Positions 8,038 through 16,370 of a DNA stretch of 64,000 bases are shown here, one piece after another. The stretch spans positions 1 through 64,000 of the forward strand of contig CACIWZ010000003.1 of the NCBI GenBank assembly GCA_902590505.1, read 5' to 3'. The notes beneath the pieces are model-generated. The model was not told the DNA's origin and made no database searches. It saw only the letters and a program-made list of their open reading frames with translations. The translations under genes and the position numbers were made by a program. The first letter of the stretch is position 1. Every line of letters starts with the position of its first letter. This stretch comes from an uncultured Pelagibacteraceae bacterium (GTDB lineage Bacteria; Pseudomonadota; Alphaproteobacteria; Pelagibacterales; Pelagibacteraceae).

Positions 8038-9388
8038 TTTAACAAATCCTGAAATTGCAATTTTAATGATGGGAATATTCCTGTTCGCAGTGCTTCTTGG
8101 ATTTCCAATTGCATTTACTTTAATGGCTATGGGAGTTGGATTTGGATATTATGCATACTTCGATCCTACAAGAATGGAGCATCTTTTTGATAATAGGATT
8201 TTTCAATTATTTGTTCAGAACACTTATACAGTTATGGACAACACTGTTCTGACCGCCGTCCCACTCTTTTTATTCATGGGATACTTAGTTGAAAGAGCTG
8301 GAATAGTTTCTAGATTGTTTTTTGCAATCAGACTAGCTTCCCACAGACTTCCTGCTTCAATGGCAGTAGCCGCATTAGTTACATGTGCTTTATTTTCTAC
8401 AGCAACTGGAATTATCGGAGCTGTTGTAACTTTAATGGGACTTCTAGCTTGGCCGGCGATGATCAGAGCTGGATATGATAAAAAGTTTGCTTCCGGAGTA
8501 ATTTGTTCAGGAGGTTGTTTGGGTATTTTAATTCCACCCAGCATTATGTTAATCGTTTATTCTGTAATTGCTCAACTCTCTCCTTTAAGATTATTTGCTG
8601 CAGCAATTTTTCCAGGATTATTATTAGCAGGATTATATATAGGTTACGCGGTAACTTTAGCTTATTTTAATCCTTCGATCGCACCTAAACCACCTAAAGA
8701 AGATATTCCACCAAGATCAGTAATTCTAAAAGAAGTCATGGTTTCTTTCTTACCGCTTTTCTCTTTAATTGTACTAGTATTAGGAACTATTTTAGGAGGA
8801 CTTGCAACTCCCGCAGAAGCGGCAGCAGTTGGAGCATTTGGGGCATTAGTACTTTCATATTTTTATAAAACACTTAAGTGGAAAAATTTTAAAGAGTCGG
8901 TATTTTTAACTGCAAAAACGACTGCCATGATTATGTGGTTGTTTATTGGTTCATGGACTTTTGCATCAGTCTTTTCGTATTTAGGTGGACACGAAGTATT
9001 TGAGCATTTCTTTAAATCAATGAACCTACAGCCTTGGCAGTTCTTAGTAATTACGCAAATAATTATTTTCTTATTAGGATGGCCATTAGAATGGACAGAA
9101 ATTTTAATTATTTTTGTCCCTATATTTTTACCACTTGTAGAATTTTTTGGAGTTAACCCTTACTTTTTCGCAATGTTGATTGCACTGAATTTACAAACTT
9201 CATTTTTAACTCCACCCATGGCGATGTCCGCATACTACTTAAAAGGTGTGCAAAGAAAAAATGTAGAGCTATTAGATATATTCAAAGGCATTATGCCTTT
9301 TTTAGGTATAGTTATATTAGCTATGTTTTTAATGTACCTCTTCCCAGGAATAGCTCTTTGGTTGCCAGATACATTATTTGCTAATTAA
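8027..9388 (+). CDS. TRAP transporter large permease subunit (DctM)
   Basis: Large TRAP permease (453 residues) with about twelve hydrophobic segments; it carries the sodium-coupled transport path. Conserved family stretches include VPLFLFMGYLVERAG, a glycine-rich SGGCLGILIPPSI re-entrant region near residue 165, and LNLQTSFLTPPMAMSAYYL near the C terminus. Length and the order dctP-dctQ-dctM are normal for the family. It overlaps dctQ and is followed 9 bases later by an amidase gene. Confidence 0.9.
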   Translation: MLFSLTNPEIAILMMGIFLFAVLLGFPIAFTLMAMGVGFGYYAYFDPTRMEHLFDNRIFQLFVQNTYTVMDNTVLTAVPLFLFMGYLVERAGIVSRLFFAIRLASHRLPASMAVAALVTCALFSTATGIIGAVVTLMGLLAWPAMIRAGYDKKFASGVICSGGCLGILIPPSIMLIVYSVIAQLSPLRLFAAAIFPGLLLAGLYIGYAVTLAYFNPSIAPKPPKEDIPPRSVILKEVMVSFLPLFSLIVLVLGTILGGLATPAEAAAVGAFGALVLSYFYKTLKWKNFKESVFLTAKTTAMIMWLFIGSWTFASVFSYLGGHEVFEHFFKSMNLQPWQFLVITQIIIFLLGWPLEWTEILIIFVPIFLPLVEFFGVNPYFFAMLIALNLQTSFLTPPMAMSAYYLKGVQRKNVELLDIFKGIMPFLGIVILAMFLMYLFPGIALWLPDTLFAN

Positions 9389-9397
9389 CGAATTTAA

Positions 9398-10732
9398 ATG
9401 ATAGAAGTTACATCTTTAAGTGCTTACGAATTATCTCAAAAACTTCATTCAGGTGAAATATCTTCTGTTGATCTCTGCACAGCATATCTAGATAGAATAA
9501 AAAAATTTGAAAAGGATGTTCAAGCTTGGCAATTTTTAGACAAAAAACTTTTATTAGAAAAAGCTGAAGAAGCCGATACTTATAGAAAATCTGGAAAACC
9601 CCTAGGACCATTGCACGGTATGCCAGTTGCAATTAAGGATATTATAGGTACGTATGATATGCCAACTGAATGCGGGACAGTCTTTAGAAAAAAAATGTCT
9701 AATTCACAAGACTCCGAAATTGTAAACTTATTAAAAAATTCAGGGGCGATTATTATGGGCAAGACCGTTACTTGTGAGCTTGCATATATACATCCATCTA
9801 AAACAAAAAATCCTCATGATTATTCAAGAACGCCAGGAGGATCATCAAGCGGTTCAGCAGCTGTAGTTGCATCACATATGGCACCTTTATCTGTGGGATC
9901 TCAAACCGGAGGATCAGTAATCAGGCCAGCATCATATTGTGGAGTTGTTGGTTATAAACCTTCTTATGGACTAATTTCAAGAAATGGTGTCCTAAAAGTT
10001 TCAGATAAATTGGATACAATGGGCGTATTTGGAAAAAATGTAAAAGATGTTGCATTACTTGCTAAGTCATTAATTAGAAAAGATTTACATGATCCCTCAA
10101 CAGTTTACTTTGCTGCAGAAAAGATGGTGGAAGAATGTGAGAAAGGTCCTGTTTTTGATCCTAAGTTTATTTTTTATAAAACTAAAAATTGGAAGGATAT
10201 AAACAAAAAATCACAGCAGGCTTTTGAATTTTTAATAAAAAACTTCAAAAAGAATATCGAGGTCTTTGACACACCTTCATATTTTAATGATATTCCAAAG
10301 CACCATCAAATAATTCATGAAGTTGATATGGCAAATAATTTTCAAGTTTACTACAAAAAAGATAAAACAAAACTTTCCAAAGAAATGAGAGAAGCTATCG
10401 CCAGAGGATTAAAATATTCAGCAAAAGAATATGGAGACGCTGTAGATTTTATGAAACAAAGCTATGAGTCATACAAAGAAGTTTTTGAGGACTATCATGG
10501 AATTATAACACCATCTTCAAGCGGTGTTGCTGACAAAGGATTAAAATCTACTGGAAGTGCAGACTTTCAAAAAATTTGGACTTATCTTGGTTTACCTACA
10601 ATTTCATTACCTTTACTTACAGGAGAAAATGACTTACCATTAGGTGTTCAATTAGTTGGCGATAAACTTGATGATTTAAGATTTTTAGGAACAGCTAACT
10701 GGCTTGAGAAAAATTGTAGAGATGAAGGATAA
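9398..10732 (+). CDS. amidase signature family hydrolase
   Basis: Amidase-signature enzyme of 444 residues. The Ser-cisSer-Lys triad can be placed: lysine in AIKDIIG (residue 80), cis-serine in GGSSSGSAA (about 149-150) and the nucleophile in GSQTGGSVIRP (173). It hydrolyses an amide or ester of unknown identity. It is probably not GatA, because there are no gatB or gatC neighbours and the sequence resembles general amidases. The location behind the TRAP genes suggests that it could process an imported amide or make the transported acid, which is inference. Confidence 0.82.
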   Translation: MIEVTSLSAYELSQKLHSGEISSVDLCTAYLDRIKKFEKDVQAWQFLDKKLLLEKAEEADTYRKSGKPLGPLHGMPVAIKDIIGTYDMPTECGTVFRKKMSNSQDSEIVNLLKNSGAIIMGKTVTCELAYIHPSKTKNPHDYSRTPGGSSSGSAAVVASHMAPLSVGSQTGGSVIRPASYCGVVGYKPSYGLISRNGVLKVSDKLDTMGVFGKNVKDVALLAKSLIRKDLHDPSTVYFAAEKMVEECEKGPVFDPKFIFYKTKNWKDINKKSQQAFEFLIKNFKKNIEVFDTPSYFNDIPKHHQIIHEVDMANNFQVYYKKDKTKLSKEMREAIARGLKYSAKEYGDAVDFMKQSYESYKEVFEDYHGIITPSSSGVADKGLKSTGSADFQKIWTYLGLPTISLPLLTGENDLPLGVQLVGDKLDDLRFLGTANWLEKNCRDEG

Positions 10733-10901
10733 AGTTACAATAATTATTGGAGTTGCTCTCTGTACCTTTTTTTTAATTGGTTTAGCAACAACATTGACTA
10801 GATCAATGATGATAGGTTTTTTTGATGTGCTTCCTGTTTATATTTTAATGGGTATGGTAATTGTAATGATGTTCTATGAAGCCTTCATTGACAAAAAATA
10901 A
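10722..10901 (+). CDS. small two-helix membrane protein, function unknown
   Basis: A 59-residue protein with two hydrophobic segments (about residues 4-26 and 31-52) separated by a short polar stretch. I chose the ATG at 10722, which overlaps the amidase stop by 11 bases; an upstream in-frame start at 10704 would extend further into the amidase. Its end overlaps the following transporter by 26 bases. I do not recognise a family. Nested overlaps on both sides support a real, translationally coupled gene. Confidence 0.55.
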   Translation: MKDKVTIIIGVALCTFFLIGLATTLTRSMMIGFFDVLPVYILMGMVIVMMFYEAFIDKK

Positions 10902-11778
10902 TCCTTACGCTCCTTATTTACTTTTGTTAATTCAGCCAATTTTTATGGCTACAAATACTATTGTTGCAAGAGGAGGCGTGGAGTCCGTGCCTCCTATTTC
11001 ATTAGCATTTTGGCGATGGTTAACAGTATTCATCATATTATTTCCTTTTTTTTTTGATGAAATTTTAAAAAGTAAAAAAGAGTTTAACAAAGAGTTTTTT
11101 AAGCTTTTTTTCTTAGGCTCAATGGGTTGCGGTATTTGTGGAGCTTTCCCAAATCTTGCAGGCATGACAACAACGATGGCAAATATTGGTATAATTTATA
11201 CATCTTCACCAGTAATAATAATTTTTTTATCAATTTTATTCTTTAAAGAAAAAATTAATTTTTTTAGAATATTAGGTTTATTAATTTGTATCACAGGTGT
11301 TTTTACAATTATTTCTAAAGGTAATTTAGATTTTTTAATAAACCTAAATTTTACAACAGGCGATCTATGGGTTTTGGGAGCAGCTTTAGGTTGGGCTCTT
11401 TACTCAATTTATTTATTAAATTGGAAATCAAAATTTAGTTTAATGGCTAGATTTACTTTAATCGCAATGTTTGGATTTATATCGCTTTTCCCGTTTTTTA
11501 TTTTAGAAAATATTTACTTTGCTAAGACTAATTATAATCAGACATTTCTGTTCTGGATTATATTCGCTGCTATTTCTCCTAGCATTATAGCTTTCTCATT
11601 ATATACACGGTTACAAAAATATGTTGGTGCATCTTTTGCTGGATTTACTTTATATTTATTTGCAGTTTATGGATCTATCTTTGGAATTATAATTTTTGAG
11701 GAACCACTTCTTAGTTTTCATTATTTAGGTGGCTTACTGGTCTTTACTGGAGTTTATTTTGCAAGGAAAAAAGCATGA
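10876..11778 (+). CDS. EamA/DMT-family transporter
   Basis: Membrane protein of 300 residues with about ten hydrophobic segments in two related halves, as in the drug/metabolite transporter superfamily. The start of each EamA repeat is visible (LLIQPIFMATNTIVARGG at the N terminus; GDLWVLGAALGWALYSIYLL around residue 160), and the second half ends in GGLLVFTGVYFA. Such proteins usually export small metabolites or amino acids; the substrate is unknown. The start overlaps the preceding small gene by 26 bases and the stop overlaps the next gene (ATGA). Confidence 0.82.
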   Translation: MKPSLTKNNPYAPYLLLLIQPIFMATNTIVARGGVESVPPISLAFWRWLTVFIILFPFFFDEILKSKKEFNKEFFKLFFLGSMGCGICGAFPNLAGMTTTMANIGIIYTSSPVIIIFLSILFFKEKINFFRILGLLICITGVFTIISKGNLDFLINLNFTTGDLWVLGAALGWALYSIYLLNWKSKFSLMARFTLIAMFGFISLFPFFILENIYFAKTNYNQTFLFWIIFAAISPSIIAFSLYTRLQKYVGASFAGFTLYLFAVYGSIFGIIIFEEPLLSFHYLGGLLVFTGVYFARKKA

Positions 11779-12578
11779 AGTATCTTTATTTAGCCTTATC
11801 ATCAATTATATTAGCTTACATTATAATTGTAGTTTTTACTTATTTATACCAAAGAAAATTACTTTATCACCCAAGTGAGAATAATTACACGGGAGATGAA
11901 ATTCAATTTGAATATAAAGAAGTTTTTATTGAGGTTGATAAAGATATAAAACTTAAATCATGGTTTTTAGAAAAAGAACTAAAAAAATATAAAACAATTT
12001 TATACTTTCATGGTAATGCAGGTGATCTAACCAATAGGGTTCATAAGCTAAATGAATTAAATAAATTAAATGTAAATATTCTTATTATTTCATGGAGAGG
12101 ATTTAGCGGAAATCCAGGCAAACCAACAGAAAAAAATTTGTATAATGATGCTAAAAAATCAGTTGAATGGCTTAATGAGGCTGGAGTCAAAAATAAAAAC
12201 ATAATTCTATATGGCGAGTCACTTGGAACAGGCGTAGCTACAGAGTTAGGTCAGGATAATTCTTTTGCAGGAATTGTTTTAGAGTCACCTTTTACTTCGA
12301 TTGCTGATGCAGCAAAAATTTATTATCCTTATTTACCAATTAATCTATTAATAAAAGATAGATACGACTCTTCAAAAAAAATTAAAAATATTAACACTCC
12401 TATTTTAATTATGCATGGCAAGAAAGATGATGTTGTTCCTTTCAAAATGGGTGTAGAATTATTTAACAAGGCTAATCAACCAAAATTTAATTACTTTTCC
12501 GAAAACGACGACCATATGATGGAGTTTAATGATCAATTTATGGATGCTTTAAGAAAGTTTTTAGGACTCAATACCTAG
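11775..12578 (+). CDS. alpha/beta hydrolase (BEM46/S33-like), membrane-anchored
   Basis: Serine hydrolase of 267 residues with an N-terminal hydrophobic anchor (about residues 4-24). The oxyanion region FHGNAGD (79-84), nucleophile elbow YGESLGTG (Ser149), acid in HGKKDDVVP and a C-terminal histidine in NDDHMME form a complete catalytic triad. The family includes esterases and acyl hydrolases with unclear natural substrates. It overlaps the EamA gene by ATGA, so the two probably belong to one transcript. Its 3' end overlaps the convergent ftsY by 18 bases. Confidence 0.8.
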   Translation: MKYLYLALSSIILAYIIIVVFTYLYQRKLLYHPSENNYTGDEIQFEYKEVFIEVDKDIKLKSWFLEKELKKYKTILYFHGNAGDLTNRVHKLNELNKLNVNILIISWRGFSGNPGKPTEKNLYNDAKKSVEWLNEAGVKNKNIILYGESLGTGVATELGQDNSFAGIVLESPFTSIADAAKIYYPYLPINLLIKDRYDSSKKIKNINTPILIMHGKKDDVVPFKMGVELFNKANQPKFNYFSENDDHMMEFNDQFMDALRKFLGLNT

Positions 12579-13481
12579 CAATGCCTTTGAAAAATATTCA
12601 GCGTTAAAGGGTTGCAAGTCCTCTTCTTTTTCACCCATTCCAATTGCAACTATAGGTAAATTATATTTTTTACAAATTGCTAAAACTACTCCGCCTTTTG
12701 CAGTGCTATCAAGTTTTGTAATTATAAGACCTGTAAGATTATGTATTTTACTAAATTCTTCAACTTGATTCAGTGCATTTTGACCGGTAGTCGCATCAAG
12801 AACTAGAATTACTTCGTTTGGAAAAGTCTCATCAATTTTTTTTAGGACATTGATAATTTTTTTATATTCTTCCATTAGATTTTTTTTATTTTGTAGTCTC
12901 CCTGCTGTATCTATTAAGGCGATATCGATTTCATTTTTTTTTGCAAATTCTGCAGTTTTAAAAGCAACAGAAGCCGGGTCACTATTTATTTCTGACTTAA
13001 TAATATCTACTTTTACTTTTGCAGCCCAAACTTGAAGCTGATCTATAGCTGCTGCTCTAAAAGTATCTGCAGCACCAAAGACAACAGATCTATTATTGTC
13101 TTTAAAATACTTTCCTAGTTTTCCGATACTTGTTGTTTTTCCAACGCCGTTTACACCAGATACTACAATCACAGCAGATTTTGCGTTCCCCATTAGGCTT
13201 AAATCTTTTTCGTACTTTTGGAGATTTATCGCTAATTTATCAGCTAAGATCTTTAAAATTTCTTTGTGATCGTCTAATTTTTTATCAACCTTTAAGCTTT
13301 CAAAATCTTTTCTAAGCTCTTTCGCTACATCAACGCCGGCATCAGACGAAATAATTAATTCCTCAAATTCTTCAAGAATGTTGGCGTCAATCTTTTTTTT
13401 TGAAAAAATATTTTTAAGGCCGTCAGTAAGATTCGATGAACTTTTTCCAAGTCCTGATTTAAACTTATCAAAAATTCCCAT
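12561..13481 (-). CDS. ftsY: signal recognition particle receptor FtsY
   Basis: SRP-receptor GTPase of 306 residues. It is essentially the N and G domains only, without the long acidic A domain of the E. coli protein. The P-loop GVNGVGKTT (about 109-117), DTAGRLQ, the TKLDSTAKGG segment and GMGEKEEDL are present. It docks ribosome-SRP complexes at the inner membrane and pairs with Ffh, whose gene lies 1 kb away on the other strand. dapF ends one base before its start, so the two are cotranscribed. Confidence 0.95.
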   Translation of the reverse strand: MGIFDKFKSGLGKSSSNLTDGLKNIFSKKKIDANILEEFEELIISSDAGVDVAKELRKDFESLKVDKKLDDHKEILKILADKLAINLQKYEKDLSLMGNAKSAVIVVSGVNGVGKTTSIGKLGKYFKDNNRSVVFGAADTFRAAAIDQLQVWAAKVKVDIIKSEINSDPASVAFKTAEFAKKNEIDIALIDTAGRLQNKKNLMEEYKKIINVLKKIDETFPNEVILVLDATTGQNALNQVEEFSKIHNLTGLIITKLDSTAKGGVVLAICKKYNLPIVAIGMGEKEEDLQPFNAEYFSKALLGIES

Positions 13482-13482
13482 T

Positions 13483-14301
13483 TTATATTTCTACTTTTAT
13501 ATTCTTTATTTCTGACACTGGACCAGTCATAAATATATTATTTTTTTCATTTAAAACTATATTTAAGACTCCCTCTTTAAATTTAATAGTAACCTTGTTT
13601 TCCACTAATTTGTTATTTTTTCCAGCAACGGCCGTTGCACAAGCTGCTGTTCCACATGCTTTAGTAAGTCCAGCACCTCTTTCCCAAACATTAACTAAAA
13701 TATTTCTTTTATCTAAAATTTGAGCAAATGTTACATTTGTTTTTTCGGGAAATAATTCATGATTTTCAATTAAAGGTCCTATTTCTTTCAAATCGTATTT
13801 AAAACAATCATCTACGAAAAAAACTATGTGGGGGTTTCCTACGTTTAGACAAAATCCACCAGTAAATTTTTCACCTTTTACATTTAGCGAAACGTCAGCA
13901 GGATTTACTTTTTTTGATAACGGAATGTCTTCAAAATTAAATAAAGGTTTTCCCATTTCAAGCTCTACCATTAAATTTCCAACAATTTTAGCATTAAGAC
14001 TACGATTACTTGTTTTTAGTTTAATTTGGTTAACATTTAAATTTTTACTCAAAAGATATGCAACACATCTTGAACCATTTCCACAAGCACTTACTTCACC
14101 CCCGTCAGAATTAAAAATTGTTATTGGAAAAGAATTCTCTATCTCTTTTTCTATAAAAATTATTTGATCAAAACCAATATTGCTTCTTTTTCCTAAATCA
14201 ATAATTTTATCTTTGGTTAAATTGATAGGATTTGATCTTCTATCGATAATAATGAAATCATTACCCAATCCATCCATTTTATATGCGTTAATCGTTGCCA
14301 T
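13483..14301 (-). CDS. dapF: diaminopimelate epimerase DapF
   Basis: Cofactor-independent epimerase (272 residues) converting LL- to meso-diaminopimelate for lysine and peptidoglycan synthesis. Both catalytic cysteine motifs are visible: SACGNGSRC in the N-terminal half and KACGTAACA in the C-terminal half. A TATACT box on the minus strand (14310-14315) lies only about 9 bases before the ATG, so the transcript may have almost no leader; no good -35 box accompanies it. The partner lysA is near 57 kb. It is transcribed together with ftsY and divergently from ffh. Confidence 0.94.
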   Translation of the reverse strand: MATINAYKMDGLGNDFIIIDRRSNPINLTKDKIIDLGKRSNIGFDQIIFIEKEIENSFPITIFNSDGGEVSACGNGSRCVAYLLSKNLNVNQIKLKTSNRSLNAKIVGNLMVELEMGKPLFNFEDIPLSKKVNPADVSLNVKGEKFTGGFCLNVGNPHIVFFVDDCFKYDLKEIGPLIENHELFPEKTNVTFAQILDKRNILVNVWERGAGLTKACGTAACATAVAGKNNKLVENKVTIKFKEGVLNIVLNEKNNIFMTGPVSEIKNIKVEI

Positions 14302-14323
14302 AATTGATTAGTATAATTATTCA

Positions 14324-14352
14324 TTGACTTTTAAAACCCCAAATTGTAGTTT
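14324..14352 (+). promoter_or_regulatory. putative promoter of the ffh leader
   Basis: TTGACT (14324-14329) is followed after 17 bases by TAGTTT (14347-14352). The -35 match is good and the -10 match weak. The predicted start, near 14359, falls just before the first hairpin of the leader, which supports the reading. The dapF promoter must lie in the same short divergent gap. Confidence 0.45.
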
Positions 14353-14358
14353 CCACAA

Positions 14359-14465
14359 ACTTTCCGCAAATACACATGTTTTTGCGGTGCTCTTGAAAAC
14401 AAGAGTGTCGACACTAGTCAGCGAAGGTTCGCCCACTAGTGCGATAGGTGTTGGACGTTATAAAA
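14359..14465 (+). ncRNA. structured 5' leader of ffh (SAR11 ffh RNA motif), probable cis-regulator
   Basis: A GC-richer, gene-free stretch of about 107 bases before ffh folds into clear hairpins: CCGCAAA (14364-14370) with TTTGCGG (14381-14387); CTCTTG (14390-14395) with CAAGAG (14400-14405) around an AAAA loop; and CACTAGT (14412-14418) with ACTAGTG (14435-14441), capped by GCGA/TCGC (14421-14424 with 14429-14432). A further pairing of 14407-14411 with 14451-14456 would bring structure within 10 bases of the start codon. A candidate structured RNA before ffh has been reported in 'Ca. Pelagibacter ubique' by comparative work; I match this by position, not by alignment. It lacks the conserved GGAAG-type loop of SRP RNA, so it is not ffs. 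Confidence 0.75.
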
Positions 14466-15818
14466 ATGTTTGAAAATTTAACAAATAAATTAGAAAGTAT
14501 TTTTTCTAAATTAAAAAGCGCTCCCTCATTGACTGAGGAACAAGTCGACTCTGGTTTAAAAGAGATACGATTAGCTTTATTAGAGGCTGATGTGGCTCTT
14601 CCTGTCACTAAAGAATTTATAGCCAATGTTAAACCAAAAGCAATTGGTAAAGAAATTATAAAATCAACATCTGCTGGCCAGATGATAGTTAAAATTGTTT
14701 ACGATGAGTTAGTAAATATTTTAGGTTCTAAAAATGAAGAACTAAGCTTTAAAGCTGTTCCACCAGTTTCCCTTTTATTAGTTGGATTACAAGGTTCAGG
14801 CAAAACAACGTCTGCAGCAAAGTTAGCAAAAAATATAGAGAAGAATTATAAAAAAAAAGTAATGGTAGTAAGTTTAGACGTTTATAGACCAGCTGCTCAA
14901 GAACAACTTAAACTACTTGCCGAAGCAAATGGAATTCAATGTTTGCCTATAGTTGAAAAGCAACAACCGATAGACATTACTAAAAGAGCGCTAAATGCAG
15001 CTAACCTTAATGGCTCAGATGTTGTAATATTTGATACAGCAGGAAGAACTCAGATAGATTTACCTATGATGTCTGAGATTAAGCAAATAAAAGATATTAC
15101 AAAACCAGCTGAAACAATTTTAGTTGCCGACTCACTAACAGGACAAATTGCTGTAAATGTTGCAAAAGAATTTGATACTGCTGTTAATCTTTCTGGAATT
15201 ATTCTTACACGAGTTGATGGTGATGCTCGAGGCGGTGCAGCATTAAGTATGAAACATGTAACTGGTAAACCAATTAAGTATATTGGTGTTGGAGAAAAAA
15301 TCACCGATCTTGAACTTTTTCACCCTGACCGATTAGCTAACAGAATTTTGGGAATGGGCGATGTAGTAACTCTAGTAGAAAAAGCTCAACAAGATTTAAG
15401 TGAAGAAAAAATTAAAGAGACAGAAGATGAATTAAAAAAAGGAATATTTACAATGGACTCATATCTTTCCCAGTTAAGGCAAATGAAAAAAATGGGTGGA
15501 ATGGAAGGAGTTATGTCTATGCTGCCAGGGGTGAATAAAATGAAATCAAAAATGGATCAAGCAAATATAGATGAAAAAATGTTAGCAGAGAATGAAGCAA
15601 TTATTCTATCGATGACTAAAAATGAAAGAGAAAACCCAAAAATTATTAGTGGATCAAGACGTAAAAGAATTTCTAAAGGAGCAGGTGTAGATGTTTCAAA
15701 AATTAATAAACTATTAAAACAATTTAAAATGATGTCAGACATGATGAAAAAGATGTCTCAAGGAAAAAAAATTCCATCAGGGATGATCCCAGATGAAATG
15801 CTTAATCAACTAAAATGA
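14466..15818 (+). CDS. ffh: signal recognition particle protein Ffh
   Basis: SRP54-type GTPase of 450 residues that binds signal peptides and SRP RNA. The start at 14466 (MFENLTNKL) matches the usual Ffh N terminus; an in-frame GTG at 14448 lies inside the structured leader and is rejected. The N domain carries LKEIRLALLEADVAL; the G domain has GLQGSGKTT (about 107-115), DTAGR and TRVDGDARGG; the C-terminal M domain is methionine-rich (MKKMGGMEGVMSMLPG and FKMMSDMMKKM). No strong Shine-Dalgarno precedes the ATG, which fits control by the upstream RNA structure. rpsP, trmD and rplS follow. Confidence 0.96.
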   Translation: MFENLTNKLESIFSKLKSAPSLTEEQVDSGLKEIRLALLEADVALPVTKEFIANVKPKAIGKEIIKSTSAGQMIVKIVYDELVNILGSKNEELSFKAVPPVSLLLVGLQGSGKTTSAAKLAKNIEKNYKKKVMVVSLDVYRPAAQEQLKLLAEANGIQCLPIVEKQQPIDITKRALNAANLNGSDVVIFDTAGRTQIDLPMMSEIKQIKDITKPAETILVADSLTGQIAVNVAKEFDTAVNLSGIILTRVDGDARGGAALSMKHVTGKPIKYIGVGEKITDLELFHPDRLANRILGMGDVVTLVEKAQQDLSEEKIKETEDELKKGIFTMDSYLSQLRQMKKMGGMEGVMSMLPGVNKMKSKMDQANIDEKMLAENEAIILSMTKNERENPKIISGSRRKRISKGAGVDVSKINKLLKQFKMMSDMMKKMSQGKKIPSGMIPDEMLNQLK

Positions 15819-15828
15819 AAGGTATAAA

Positions 15829-16353
15829 ATGTTAAGAATAAGACTATCAATGGGCGGTGTAAGAAAAAGACCCGTTTATAAAATTGTAATTGCTGACAGT
15901 AGATACCCAAGAGATGGAAAATTTATTGAAAAAATTGGCTCTTACAATCCATTACTTCCGAAAGATAAAAAAGAAAGAATAAAAGTGGAAGCAGAAAGAG
16001 TAAAATATTGGATGAGCAAAGGAGCTCAGCCAACGATGAGAGTTTCTAGATTACTAGGAGAGGTGCAGTTAATGCCGATGCCAAAACCTGGAAATAATCC
16101 TCAAAAGGCAATACCAAAAAAAGATAGAAAAAAAGCTGAGGGAGATAAAAAAGAAGAAACTAAAAAAGATGCTCCAGCAGCTGACGGTAAAAAGCCAGAT
16201 CAAAAAGCTGAAACAAAAAAAGAGGATCCTAAAAAGGAACAACCTAAAGCAGAAGCTAAAAAGGAAGAGCCAAAAAAGGAAGAACCGAAGAAGGAACAGT
16301 CTAAAGCAGAAGCTAAAAAGGAAGAGCCGAAGAAAGAAGAGAAAAAGGCTTAA
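15829..16353 (+). CDS. rpsP: 30S ribosomal protein S16 with long charged C-terminal tail
   Basis: The first 80 or so residues are a normal bS16 (MLRIRLSMGGVRKRPVYKIV, DSRYPRDGKFIEKIG). The other 90 or so form a low-complexity Lys/Glu/Ala/Pro tail that doubles the usual length, giving 174 residues. The tail includes a 19-residue unit (KEQPKAEAKKEEPKKEEPK type) present twice. The core assembles the 30S 5' domain; the role of the tail is unknown. It sits 10 bases after ffh in the widespread ffh-rpsP-trmD-rplS order (rimM is absent here). Confidence 0.95.
   Translation: MLRIRLSMGGVRKRPVYKIVIADSRYPRDGKFIEKIGSYNPLLPKDKKERIKVEAERVKYWMSKGAQPTMRVSRLLGEVQLMPMPKPGNNPQKAIPKKDRKKAEGDKKEETKKDAPAADGKKPDQKAETKKEDPKKEQPKAEAKKEEPKKEEPKKEQSKAEAKKEEPKKEEKKA
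16234..16347 (+). repeat. 57-bp in-frame tandem duplication in the rpsP tail
   Basis: Two adjacent 57-base copies (16234-16290 and 16291-16347), each 19 codons beginning AAGGAACA, differ at a modest number of positions. The in-frame unit lengthens the Lys/Glu-rich tail of S16. It looks like replication slippage or unequal recombination, and is the only clear tandem repeat I saw in the window. Confidence 0.8.
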
Positions 16354-16370
16354 CCAAAAGGAAATTAGAG

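Noticed and set aside
8224-8544. 106-codon minus-strand frame inside dctM
   Set aside because: Antisense shadow of membrane-protein codons; no protein-like motif.
9398-10732. Amidase as GatA (Asp/Glu-tRNA amidotransferase)
   Set aside because: No gatB/gatC neighbours and motifs closer to general amidases; left unspecific.
13826-14167. 113-codon plus-strand frame inside dapF
   Set aside because: Antisense shadow; dapF is complete with both catalytic cysteine motifs.
14448-14465. GTG start for Ffh inside the leader
   Set aside because: It would add MLDVIK before the normal MFENLTNKL N terminus and use bases of the structured leader.
14340-14465. SRP RNA (ffs) gene before ffh
   Set aside because: The conserved helix 8 loop of bacterial SRP RNA (GGAAG with AGCA) is absent; the hairpins and position fit a cis-acting leader.
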